From Dehalococcoidia bacterium (GTDB taxonomy: Bacteria > Chloroflexota > Dehalococcoidia > UBA3495): a stretch of DNA of 9,770 nt. The notes beneath the pieces are model-generated. The model saw only the letters and a program-made list of their open reading frames with translations, did not search any database and was not told the DNA's origin. Shown here piece after piece: positions 1 through 5,686 of this stretch. The stretch is from NCBI GenBank assembly GCA_002730485.1, contig PCAH01000031.1:1-9770 (forward strand), written 5' to 3'. The stretch's first letter is position 1. Each line of letters begins with the position of its first letter. Made by a program: the position numbers and the translations under genes.

Positions 1-1
1 A

Positions 2-325
2 TTAGACCTGACAGCCTCGACTGCCCAAGGCGGTGGTGGAACCGGAGAGACCGGATCTACAGGCGCTGATGGCGCTGATGGCGCCGATGGCGCCGATGGC
101 GCCGATGGCGCCAAAGGTGATACCGGAGCCGCTGGCGCCGCAGGTGCCAAGGGTGACACCGGTGTTGCTGGTGCCGCTGGCTCAACAGGCCCTGCTGGCC
201 CTCCTGGAGCCGCCGGCGCAGACGGTATTGATGGTGGTGGTACCCTTGGCATCATCGCACTCATAATAGCCGCTGTGGCCCTCTTGGCCGCCGGTGGATC
301 CTATATGATGGGCCGCCGTGCCTAA
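2..325 (+). CDS. Collagen-like surface protein, C-terminal part (5' end outside window)
   Basis: The open frame enters from the left edge with no start codon in view, so only the C-terminal 107 residues are seen. Bases 35-241 encode 23 uninterrupted Gly-X-Y triplets, the signature of a collagen triple helix. They include five GAD triplets in a row, two GAK-GDT pairs, and GPA-GPP. The Lys-Gly-Asp order is known to stabilise bacterial collagens, which lack hydroxyproline, through salt bridges between chains. After a Gly-Gly-Gly-Thr turn comes a hydrophobic segment of about 20 residues (243-309, roughly), then a short Gly-Arg-Arg-Ala tail. This suggests a C-terminal membrane anchor with the collagen rod outside the cell. 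The Gly-rich junction, membrane segment and Arg tail resemble GlyGly-CTERM sorting tails, but that assignment is only a guess. The function is probably structural or adhesive. A strong terminator follows 31 bases after the stop. Confidence 0.88.
   Translation, partial: LDLTASTAQGGGGTGETGSTGADGADGADGADGADGAKGDTGAAGAAGAKGDTGVAGAAGSTGPAGPPGAAGADGIDGGGTLGIIALIIAAVALLAAGGSYMMGRRA
62..112 (+). repeat. 9-bp tandem repeat coding for Gly-Ala-Asp
   Basis: Five consecutive 9-bp units (62-70, 71-79, 80-88, 89-97, 98-106) each encode Gly-Ala-Asp, and a partial sixth unit continues into GAK. The first two units use GCT for Ala and the last three use GCC; otherwise the units are identical. Such near-perfect DNA repeats are prone to slippage, so repeat number may vary between strains. 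Adding or losing a unit keeps the reading frame and the Gly-X-Y register. Confidence 0.9.
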
Positions 326-356
326 GCCATATTAGGAAAGCGTCATCCAGCTTTTG

Positions 357-389
357 AAAGGAGCCTCTTTAACCAGAGGCTCCTTTTTT
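357..389 (+). terminator. Intrinsic terminator after the collagen-like gene
   Basis: A perfect 12-bp stem pairs 357-368 (AAAGGAGCCTCT) with 375-386 (AGAGGCTCCTTT) around a 6-base loop. A run of six T (384-389) overlaps the stem's right arm. This is a textbook Rho-independent terminator. It separates the collagen-like gene from the next gene, so the latter needs its own promoter between 390 and 579. I could not identify that promoter with confidence. Confidence 0.93.
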
Positions 390-462
390 ATTAGCCTGTT
401 AAATTGCTGATTAACGATGAAGGATTCTTGTTGCAAAGAATCTCCAAATCGTTGAGGATATA

Positions 463-567
463 AAGGGCGGCGAACCCTTACGGATGGTTGTGGCATAGGG
501 GAAACGGACTGAGGGGTTTCGTGCCAGGGTTGCTCACGTGATCTGAAGGACTTATCAGGTCAACCCT
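463..567 (+). promoter_or_regulatory. Possible structured leader RNA upstream of the anchored secreted protein
   Basis: Several short helices can be drawn by eye. One is AAGGG 463-467 with CCCTT 475-479. Another is TGGCA 491-495 with TGCCA 522-526, enclosing GAAAC 501-505 with GTTTC 516-520. A third is AGGGTTG 526-532 with CAACCCT 561-567, which closes one base before the GGAGGT ribosome site. AGGGTT 526-531 can instead pair with an upstream AACCCT copy at 473-478, so two folds compete. A further 7-bp hairpin lies at 423-442. I do not recognise a known riboswitch class. No fold was computed, and short helices arise by chance. Confidence 0.3.
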
Positions 568-568
568 T

Positions 569-574
569 GGAGGT
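569..574 (+). promoter_or_regulatory. Ribosome binding site deciding the start at 580
   Basis: GGAGGT at 569-574 is a near-ideal Shine-Dalgarno sequence. Two GTG codons follow in frame, at 577 (2 bases away) and 580 (5 bases away). The spacing favours 580 as the real start. Confidence 0.75.
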
Positions 575-579
575 GTGTG

Positions 580-1173
580 GTGCGGATAGTATCTTCCAAT
601 CTAATAGTCATGTTACTTCTCACGGGCGTCGCCATTAGTCTTATTGGTGCCGGCTTTGGTCAAAATGAACGACCACCTCAGCCTTTCTTCCAAGACTTCT
701 TCTCCGGTGGTGTCACCTTACAAGGTTCCCCTCCACCCGCCGGTACTTTGTTGATTGCCTGTATCGACGACTGCCAAGACGGATTTGAAAGTGAACCATA
801 TAGTCTGAAGGCTGACGGAACCTTCGATCAACTAGAAGTAAAGCCGATGAACAAAGACCTTGTGGGACACACCATCACTTTCTACTTGGTGAACACTTTT
901 GGCCGTATCAAGGCAATGGAAGAACGCCCCTACATTGGCGTCTTTGACTTTTACGTTCAAGATCTTACGTTCGATGACCCGATGCCCGCCCCGCCTGCCC
1001 CAAGTCCCACACCAGCTCCTGAGCCGACACAGGTGCCAACACCTACCGCTTCCCTTCCTATTGCCGGAGATCCCGCAGTAACCAAGTTCCCCAAGACAGC
1101 TCTGTTCACCGGTACTATCGCGGTGGTACTGGGCGGACTGTTGTTGTTCGCTGCACGGCGGAAAGTAGCGTAA
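580..1173 (+). CDS. Secreted, C-terminally membrane-anchored small protein of unknown function
   Basis: A GTG start at 580 gives 197 residues. Residues 1-28 form a signal peptide (VRI start, hydrophobic core, then AGFGQ). Residues about 40-132 form one compact, probably beta-sandwich domain with Gly-Ser-Pro-Pro-Pro and ADGTF turns. It holds two close cysteines (C61, C65, in Cys-Ile-Asp-Asp-Cys) that could form a disulfide or bind metal. Residues 135-157 are a Pro/Ala/Thr-rich stalk. An LPIAG motif (159-163) precedes a membrane segment (about 173-192) and a basic RRK tail. LPIAG recalls sortase LPxTG signals, but it lies about ten residues further from the membrane segment than is usual. Simple membrane anchoring is therefore at least as likely. 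The domain resembles small extracellular modules that I recall as common in Chloroflexota. The substrate or partner is unknown. Confidence 0.85.
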   Translation: MRIVSSNLIVMLLLTGVAISLIGAGFGQNERPPQPFFQDFFSGGVTLQGSPPPAGTLLIACIDDCQDGFESEPYSLKADGTFDQLEVKPMNKDLVGHTITFYLVNTFGRIKAMEERPYIGVFDFYVQDLTFDDPMPAPPAPSPTPAPEPTQVPTPTASLPIAGDPAVTKFPKTALFTGTIAVVLGGLLLFAARRKVA

Positions 1174-1362
1174 ACCTCCTCCCTCCAACTAAACCAGCAT
1201 TGGTACGACAACAAATTAGCAAGCTGATTCGATAGGCCCATGATGGTATCCGGCCTTCATCGGAAGGGATCGAATGTGGTTGTCACGTTACATGCCAAAC
1301 GCATGTCATGTCCTGAGGAGGCAGCGCTAGGGAATCCTAAGGGTTTGGAGAGGGTTGGCTAA
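1174..1362. other. Gap between convergent genes; weak hairpins only
   Basis: Two genes converge on this 189-base gap. I see a 6-bp hairpin (ACATGC 1290-1295 with GCATGT 1301-1306) and a 5-bp hairpin (CCTTC 1254-1258 with GAAGG 1263-1267). Neither has a following T run on either strand, so neither is a convincing intrinsic terminator. I see no gene here. Confidence 0.5.
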
Positions 1363-2007
1363 CTAGCGAGGACGGCCTTGACTAGTCATAATCACCGTTC
1401 GCATGTCAGTACCCAGGTTTGCGGCGGTTACAACCAAGCGGGGCTGCGGTTGAACTTCGTCCAAGCCCATGCGCTGGGTAAAAGGGTCTAGGGGATCGAT
1501 ATCCACTGTTGTCCCTTCGGTCTTGAAATGCATGGGAATAGCGATCTTGGCATCTAGGTCTTGAAGGGTTTGAAAGACCTGATCCATAGTCAGGGTGCAA
1601 TGGCCACCGGTCGGTATCAACACCACGTCCACCGGCTTTAACTCGTCGACCATACGGGTGGTCAGAGGCGCCGCAATGTCTCCTAGGTGGCAGACGTTTA
1701 TCCCGCCGATTTCAATGGTGAAAGCAACGTTTCGCTCTTCCACCGGCTGACCTTCGGTTAGGGGAGTCATTACCCCTCTGGCCGTTACGCCGTCGTACTC
1801 GTATTCCCCGGGGTCCGTAAAGATTTTATAATCGCCTTCAAGGGTTTCAGAGGCACTGTGATTGGGGTGCGGGTTGCTCACGGTGACAATCGATGCGGGT
1901 CTGTTGTCGACGCGGAGTCCAATTGCCGCCGGATACGGATCGGTCACCACAACCATGTCTGCGTCGTGGAGGCGGAAGCAAGAGTGTCCTAACCAGGTTA
2001 TGTCCAT
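1363..2007 (-). CDS. Metallo-beta-lactamase-fold hydrolase (COG2220 type) with degenerate metal motif
   Basis: The product is 214 residues. It opens with the typical family start (GHSCF at 7-11, TDPY at 22-25). Further family landmarks are CHLGD (106-110) and PMHF (158-161) near the C-terminus. The core metal motif, normally HxHxDH, reads N-P-H-P-N-H (45-50). The first His and the Asp are thus both Asn, while H47, H50, H107 and H160 remain as possible ligands. Relatives with an altered Asp position are, from memory, common in this group; the Asn at the first His is less expected. The protein lacks a signal peptide and is probably cytoplasmic. The substrate is unknown; family members are loosely annotated as Zn-dependent hydrolases. 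The ATG lies inside the end of bioY (10-bp overlap), so translation is probably coupled and the two are co-transcribed. Confidence 0.85.
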   Translation of the reverse strand: MDITWLGHSCFRLHDADMVVVTDPYPAAIGLRVDNRPASIVTVSNPHPNHSASETLEGDYKIFTDPGEYEYDGVTARGVMTPLTEGQPVEERNVAFTIEIGGINVCHLGDIAAPLTTRMVDELKPVDVVLIPTGGHCTLTMDQVFQTLQDLDAKIAIPMHFKTEGTTVDIDPLDPFTQRMGLDEVQPQPRLVVTAANLGTDMRTVIMTSQGRPR

Positions 2008-2648
2008 GGTTCATCCCGGTGTTGTTTCAGATTTAGAAGTTTCCATGCGATGGGAACGGAGATGGCTGCGATGTACAGCTTAATCAAATCCCCAGCTATG
2101 AAAGGATATAGGCCGTACTCGAAGACTTTGTCGCCGGGTACGAAGAAGGCCAGCTGAATCAGGCCGGGAACGTATAGGACCACGTTTCCTGACAGCATGG
2201 CTACCATGATCCAAGATTTTTGGTCCCAGCCTCGTTCACATAAGAAGCCAACGATGAAGGCTGCGGGAATGAAGCCGATTATGTAGCCGCCAGATGCCAG
2301 GTCCCAGACCAAACCTGAAGACCCAGATGTGAATTCAAAGCTGTAACCGGCAGCAGCGGAGTTCCCGCCCCCGGCAAACATGTCTAACTGGCTGCCAGCC
2401 ACGGCGTAAAGGAGCATTGATGCTGCGCCGCGTCGGCTGCCTAGGGCCGCACCGGCTAATAGCACGGCTAGAGTTTGTCCGGTGATCGGTACGGGGGTGA
2501 AGGGGAGATGAACGACGAAGCGTGCAAAGCCGGCGGTGATTACGCTAAAGAGGACAATGAGGGCGACATCTCGAGCGATTCGAGAGCCGAACCCGCTTAC
2601 GGGTATGGCGAAGTCAATGAGGGAGCGCATTCCAGTTTGAGCGGCCAC
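1998..2648 (-). CDS. bioY: BioY, substrate-binding (S) component of an ECF biotin transporter
   Basis: BioY binds biotin in the cytoplasmic membrane and imports it with an energising ECF module (two ATPases plus the T component). The 216-residue product carries the family landmarks: PVPITGQTL (52-60) followed by a hydrophobic helix and GSRRG (70-74), LLYAVAG (79-85), GYIIGFIPA (121-129), YVPGL (159-163), and YPFIAGDLIK (181-190). About six hydrophobic segments fit the S-component fold. The start is GTG at 2646-2648, the most upstream option, because an in-frame TAA lies nine codons before it. A GGGA lies a few bases upstream. No bioM/bioN-like ATPase or T-protein gene is adjacent, so it likely uses a shared ECF module encoded elsewhere. 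It leads a two-gene minus-strand operon and overlaps the next gene by 10 bp. Confidence 0.95.
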   Translation of the reverse strand: MAAQTGMRSLIDFAIPVSGFGSRIARDVALIVLFSVITAGFARFVVHLPFTPVPITGQTLAVLLAGAALGSRRGAASMLLYAVAGSQLDMFAGGGNSAAAGYSFEFTSGSSGLVWDLASGGYIIGFIPAAFIVGFLCERGWDQKSWIMVAMLSGNVVLYVPGLIQLAFFVPGDKVFEYGLYPFIAGDLIKLYIAAISVPIAWKLLNLKQHRDEPWT

Positions 2649-2742
2649 TTCTATCCCAACCCACCTGTCTTCTGATTATTCCGGGGCAACGATTGTTGAC
2701 CCCTGGTCACACACCGGTAAATCTCCGGTCAAACTGTGCCTG

Positions 2743-2771
2743 AGTATAATTGTATAGGCCCATCGGGTCAA
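2743..2771 (-). promoter_or_regulatory. Sigma-70-type promoter for bioY and the MBL-fold gene
   Basis: On the minus strand, -35 TTGACC (2766-2771) and -10 TATACT (2743-2748) are separated by exactly 17 bases, each one base from consensus. Transcription would start near 2736 and leave a leader of about 90 bases before the bioY GTG. A possible operator (inverted repeat 2767-2779) overlaps the -35 box. Confidence 0.75.
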
Positions 2772-2799
2772 CGTTTGACACCGCCCAGAATGCTATGTT
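2745..2799 (+). promoter_or_regulatory. Candidate plus-strand promoter elements for hrcA
   Basis: Two incomplete options exist. A perfect TATAAT lies at 2745-2750, overlapping the minus-strand -10 box, but I see no good -35 element before it. A consensus TTGACA lies at 2775-2780, but the best downstream -10 candidate, TATGTT at 2794-2799 with an upstream TGC (extended -10), is only 13 bases away. One of these probably drives hrcA; I cannot choose. Overlap with the bioY promoter would make the two directions compete for polymerase. Confidence 0.35.
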
Positions 2800-2861
2800 A
2801 ACGTCAAAAAATAGTCGATTTAGCCTCAAGATGAAGTGCCACGGCTGTTGACGGGAGACTG

Positions 2862-3893
2862 ATGCTCACAGAACGTGCGGCTACAGTATTAAACGTCCTG
2901 GTTGGCCAGTACCTTCAAACCGCCACACTGGTAGCGTCGGATGAGATTGCCCGGAGTCTTGACCAAAAACTAAGCTCCGCCTCCGTACGCAATACCATGG
3001 TCCGACTCACAGAAGAGGGCTATATCTCTTGGCCCCACGTTTCCTCAGGTGGCGTCCCTTATGACCTCGGATACCGTTATTATCTGGTATCCCTGCCTGA
3101 GACTCCTCAGCTTTCATCGCAAGTGCGGGAAAGCGTCGACCGCGACCTGGCCCAAACGGAACCGGATATCGGAACTTGGAGCAAGTGGTGCGAGGCGATC
3201 CTGTCCGGATTCACAGAGAAGCTGGCAATCGTAACCGCACCCAGAGCCCAGTCACCCCGCCTGAAACGCATCCAGCTAGTCTTTCTTCAGGAATCCACCG
3301 CCTTGCTGGTTTTGGTGTTGGAAGAAGCTCGATTACTGCGCAAGCTGATCTCCTTCAGCAAGCGTATCAACCAGGTGGAGTTGGACCATGCTGCAAGTAG
3401 GCTGAACGATTTCCTTGACGGCCTCAACCGATCTCAGATGCAATCGAACCGACTCGAATTCAACTCATTGGAAGAGCAGGTCAAAGAGGGATCGGCGAGC
3501 CTCATGCGCGAGGCCGAGACCGAGACCGACATTGAAGAACACTACACAGACAGTCTGCTCCGTCTGTTGAGTCAGCCCGAATTCTCCCGAGAGGGGTTGG
3601 CCCGACAACTGGTGGAACTGATTGAAGAAAGGGAGTTGTTGGAGCGGGTCCTGAACGCCACCCAGGTAACGGCCAAGCCTGCCGTGTTCATCGGCGCAGA
3701 GAACCAAGACGAGTTCCTGAACCCCTGTGGCGTGATCCTGTGCGACTACGGAGTCCCCCACGGCGTCAGCGGCACGGTCTGTTTAATCGGCCCCAAACAT
3801 ATGGAATACATGGCCGCCATCAGCGGGGTGCGGCACCTCTCGGCATTTATGAGTCAGATGGTGCTGGGCATCCAAGGGAACTCGGCAGAGTAA
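2862..3893 (+). CDS. hrcA: HrcA, heat-inducible transcription repressor
   Basis: HrcA represses chaperone operons by binding the CIRCE inverted repeat, and GroEL helps it fold. The 343-residue product has the usual family length. It starts with a winged-helix domain (residues 1-75) containing SSASVRNTMVRLTEEGYI (38-55, recognition helix region) and a degenerate form of the family's HTSAGRIPTDKGYR segment (HVSSGGVPYDLGYRYYL, 59-75). The C-terminal end matches the family: FIGAENQ (276-282), then GTVCLIGPKHMEYMAAI (304-320). The ATG at 2862 follows GGGAG (2853-2857) by four bases. It heads a tight operon: polX starts 6 bases after the stop. The usual grpE/dnaK neighbours are absent, and I see no CIRCE half-site (TTAGCACTC) upstream, so autoregulation by CIRCE is not supported. 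The changed wing residues could shift DNA specificity, which is inference. Confidence 0.93.
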   Translation: MLTERAATVLNVLVGQYLQTATLVASDEIARSLDQKLSSASVRNTMVRLTEEGYISWPHVSSGGVPYDLGYRYYLVSLPETPQLSSQVRESVDRDLAQTEPDIGTWSKWCEAILSGFTEKLAIVTAPRAQSPRLKRIQLVFLQESTALLVLVLEEARLLRKLISFSKRINQVELDHAASRLNDFLDGLNRSQMQSNRLEFNSLEEQVKEGSASLMREAETETDIEEHYTDSLLRLLSQPEFSREGLARQLVELIEERELLERVLNATQVTAKPAVFIGAENQDEFLNPCGVILCDYGVPHGVSGTVCLIGPKHMEYMAAISGVRHLSAFMSQMVLGIQGNSAE

Positions 3894-3899
3894 CCCATC

Positions 3900-5681
3900 A
3901 TGGCTGCTACCAACGAACAGATAGCCGAGCTCTTCGATAACATGGGCACCCTCCTGGAAATGAAAGGCGATACCGTGTTCAAGATTCGTGCCTATCAGCG
4001 GGCCGCCCGCATCATAGAACAGCTTTCGGCTCCCCTGGCCCAGGCTGTGGAGAACGGAGAAGACCTGACTAAGATACCTGGCGTGGGCAAAGCCATCAGT
4101 GAGAAGATCGCTGAGTATATCTCAACCGGTCAGGTGTCAGCCTACGAAAAACTGGTTGAGGAACTTCCCACAGGCGTGCTGGATCTGAAAGAGATTCCGG
4201 GCGTTGGCCCCAAGATGGCCATGGCCATCAGCCAGCAGTTGGGCATCAGCACGGTAGAAGGGGTTGCTGAAGCCGCTGCGGACGGGCGCCTAGCTGAATT
4301 ACCCCGCATGGGCAAACGGGCTGCCGAGGGTATTCTCAGGCACATCAGCGCCTTCCAAAAGATGGGTAATCGCACTCCCATCGGCGAAGCGCTGCCTGTA
4401 GCCGAACGAGTGATGACTGCTCTGCGGGAGCAATGTCCCGATATTGGCCAGCTATTCCCAGTAGGCAGTCTCCGCCGTTGGGAAGAGACTATTGGAGACA
4501 TAGACCTGATTGGCACCTCCTCCAACCCCGAGGCCGTGGGAGATGCCCTGGCCGCCCTGCCCATGGTCAAAGATGTGCTCGTCCACGGTGCTAAGAAGAC
4601 CAGTGTGGTTGTGGATACCGGAATCCAGATAGACCTCCGGATTGCCGAACCAGAGGCCTTTGGGGCCATGCTCCAGTATTTCACTGGCAGTCAGCAGCAC
4701 AACATCCGTCTCAGGGATTTCGCCAACCGACAGGGGCTCTCACTGAACGAATACGGCATCACCAACACCGAGTCCGGCCAGGTGGAGGAATTTGCCGACG
4801 AGCAGAGCTTTTACGCGCGACTTGGCCTGCCATGGATCACGCCGGAACTACGCACCGGACTCTATGAGGTAGATGCGGGGCTGGAAGACCGCCTGCCAGG
4901 TTTGGTAGAAGAAACACACCTAAGGGGTGACTTGCATCTGCACAGTGAATGGAGTGACGGAAACGACCACATAGAGTTGATGGTAGATGCCGCCGTTGCC
5001 CAGGGCTATGAATACATGGCCCTCACAGATCACTCCCAGGGACTGGGAGTCGCCAACGGCCTCACACCTGACCGTTTGGAATCGCAGATCAAGATACTGC
5101 GAGAGATGCAGGAGGAATACGACATCACTATCCTCTGCGGTTCCGAATGCGATATTCGGGCCTCGGGTGAGATGGATTTCCCTGATGAGATGCTAGCCCA
5201 GTTGGACGTGGTGGTAGCTTCGGTCCATAACGCCATGAGCCAGGACCAGGCCACCATGACCGCCCGCATGATTAAGGCCATGGAAAACCCCCACGTGACA
5301 ATCATCGGACATCTGACCACCAGGCTGTTGGGACAACGGGAGCCGGTCAAATTTGACCTGGAAGCCGTACTCCAAGCTGCCCGGGATACAGGAACGGCTC
5401 TGGAGATCAACGCCTCTCCGGAGCGTCTCGACCTACGTGACACCCATGCCTACCGGGCCCGGGAGATGGGCATCCCCCTGGTGATCAACACCGATTCTCA
5501 CCACCATACCCATCTGGACAAGCGTCGCTTCGGTGTGGCGGTGGCCCGCCGGGCCTGGTGCCGCCCAGAGGACATACTCAACACCCTGCCCAAAGACCAG
5601 TTCCTTGAGTACATCAGAACTCCAAAACCCAATCGTCTCGGCGTTTTTGACGCTCGCCGCACTGGCACGGTCCAATATTGA
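3900..5681 (+). CDS. polX: DNA polymerase/3'-5' exonuclease PolX (family X polymerase with PHP domain)
   Basis: PolX fills short gaps during base-excision repair; its PHP domain removes 3' nucleotides and, in studied members, acts at abasic sites. The 593-residue protein has the standard order. The helix-hairpin-helix 8-kDa region includes IPGVGKAI (59-66) and IPGVGPKM (99-106). The palm has catalytic GDID (D200, D202) after the VGSLRR motif (188-193), and a third Asp, D245, in QIDLRI. The C-terminal PHP domain has HLH (H346, H348), D353, TDH (D377, H378), E416, H443, H471 and TDSH (D532, H534). All expected polymerase and metal-binding residues are present, so both activities are predicted. 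It starts 6 bases after hrcA, and its stop touches the next frame, giving a three-gene operon. The length fits bacterial PolX (about 570-590). Confidence 0.97.
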   Translation: MAATNEQIAELFDNMGTLLEMKGDTVFKIRAYQRAARIIEQLSAPLAQAVENGEDLTKIPGVGKAISEKIAEYISTGQVSAYEKLVEELPTGVLDLKEIPGVGPKMAMAISQQLGISTVEGVAEAAADGRLAELPRMGKRAAEGILRHISAFQKMGNRTPIGEALPVAERVMTALREQCPDIGQLFPVGSLRRWEETIGDIDLIGTSSNPEAVGDALAALPMVKDVLVHGAKKTSVVVDTGIQIDLRIAEPEAFGAMLQYFTGSQQHNIRLRDFANRQGLSLNEYGITNTESGQVEEFADEQSFYARLGLPWITPELRTGLYEVDAGLEDRLPGLVEETHLRGDLHLHSEWSDGNDHIELMVDAAVAQGYEYMALTDHSQGLGVANGLTPDRLESQIKILREMQEEYDITILCGSECDIRASGEMDFPDEMLAQLDVVVASVHNAMSQDQATMTARMIKAMENPHVTIIGHLTTRLLGQREPVKFDLEAVLQAARDTGTALEINASPERLDLRDTHAYRAREMGIPLVINTDSHHHTHLDKRRFGVAVARRAWCRPEDILNTLPKDQFLEYIRTPKPNRLGVFDARRTGTVQY

Positions 5682-5686
5682 GCCAG

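Larger units (their letters stand above)
2695..2852. promoter_or_regulatory. Cluster of six TTGAC/GTCAA pentamers in the bioY-hrcA divergent promoter
   Basis: The pentamer TTGAC (or its complement GTCAA) occurs at 2696-2700, 2728-2732, 2767-2771, 2775-2779, 2803-2807 and 2848-2852. Random expectation on both strands over this length is about 0.3. The third and fourth copies form an inverted repeat with a 3-base centre (2767-2779) that covers the -35 box of the bioY promoter. Part of the enrichment may reflect real -35 boxes. A further BirA-like pair (TTGTTGACC 2693-2701 and GGTAAATCT 2716-2724) is too imperfect to claim. Operator function is inferred, and the regulator is unknown. Confidence 0.35.

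Noticed and set aside
33..266. A 77-residue frame with repeated Met-Ala-Pro in the collagen region
   Set aside because: It is the +1 shadow of the 9-bp repeat. The Gly-X-Y frame is open from the window edge, ends in an anchor and is followed by a terminator.
417..455. A 12-codon frame (MKDSCCKESPNR) that could be a leader peptide
   Set aside because: It has no ribosome site, no terminator or attenuator follows it, and no regulatory codon run fits the downstream gene.
2693..2724. BirA-like biotin operator (TTGTTGACC, 14-base gap, GGTAAATCT)
   Set aside because: The right half matches poorly, and it lies downstream of the predicted bioY transcription start rather than over the promoter. It is kept only as a note within the pentamer cluster.
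2649..2861. CIRCE operator expected for hrcA
   Set aside because: No TTAGCACTC or GAGTGCTAA half-site, even degenerate, is visible in the region.
4142..4684. Long minus-strand frame (180 codons) inside polX
   Set aside because: It is antisense to the polymerase domain of a clear gene, has a low-complexity Ser/Arg composition, and shows no family features.
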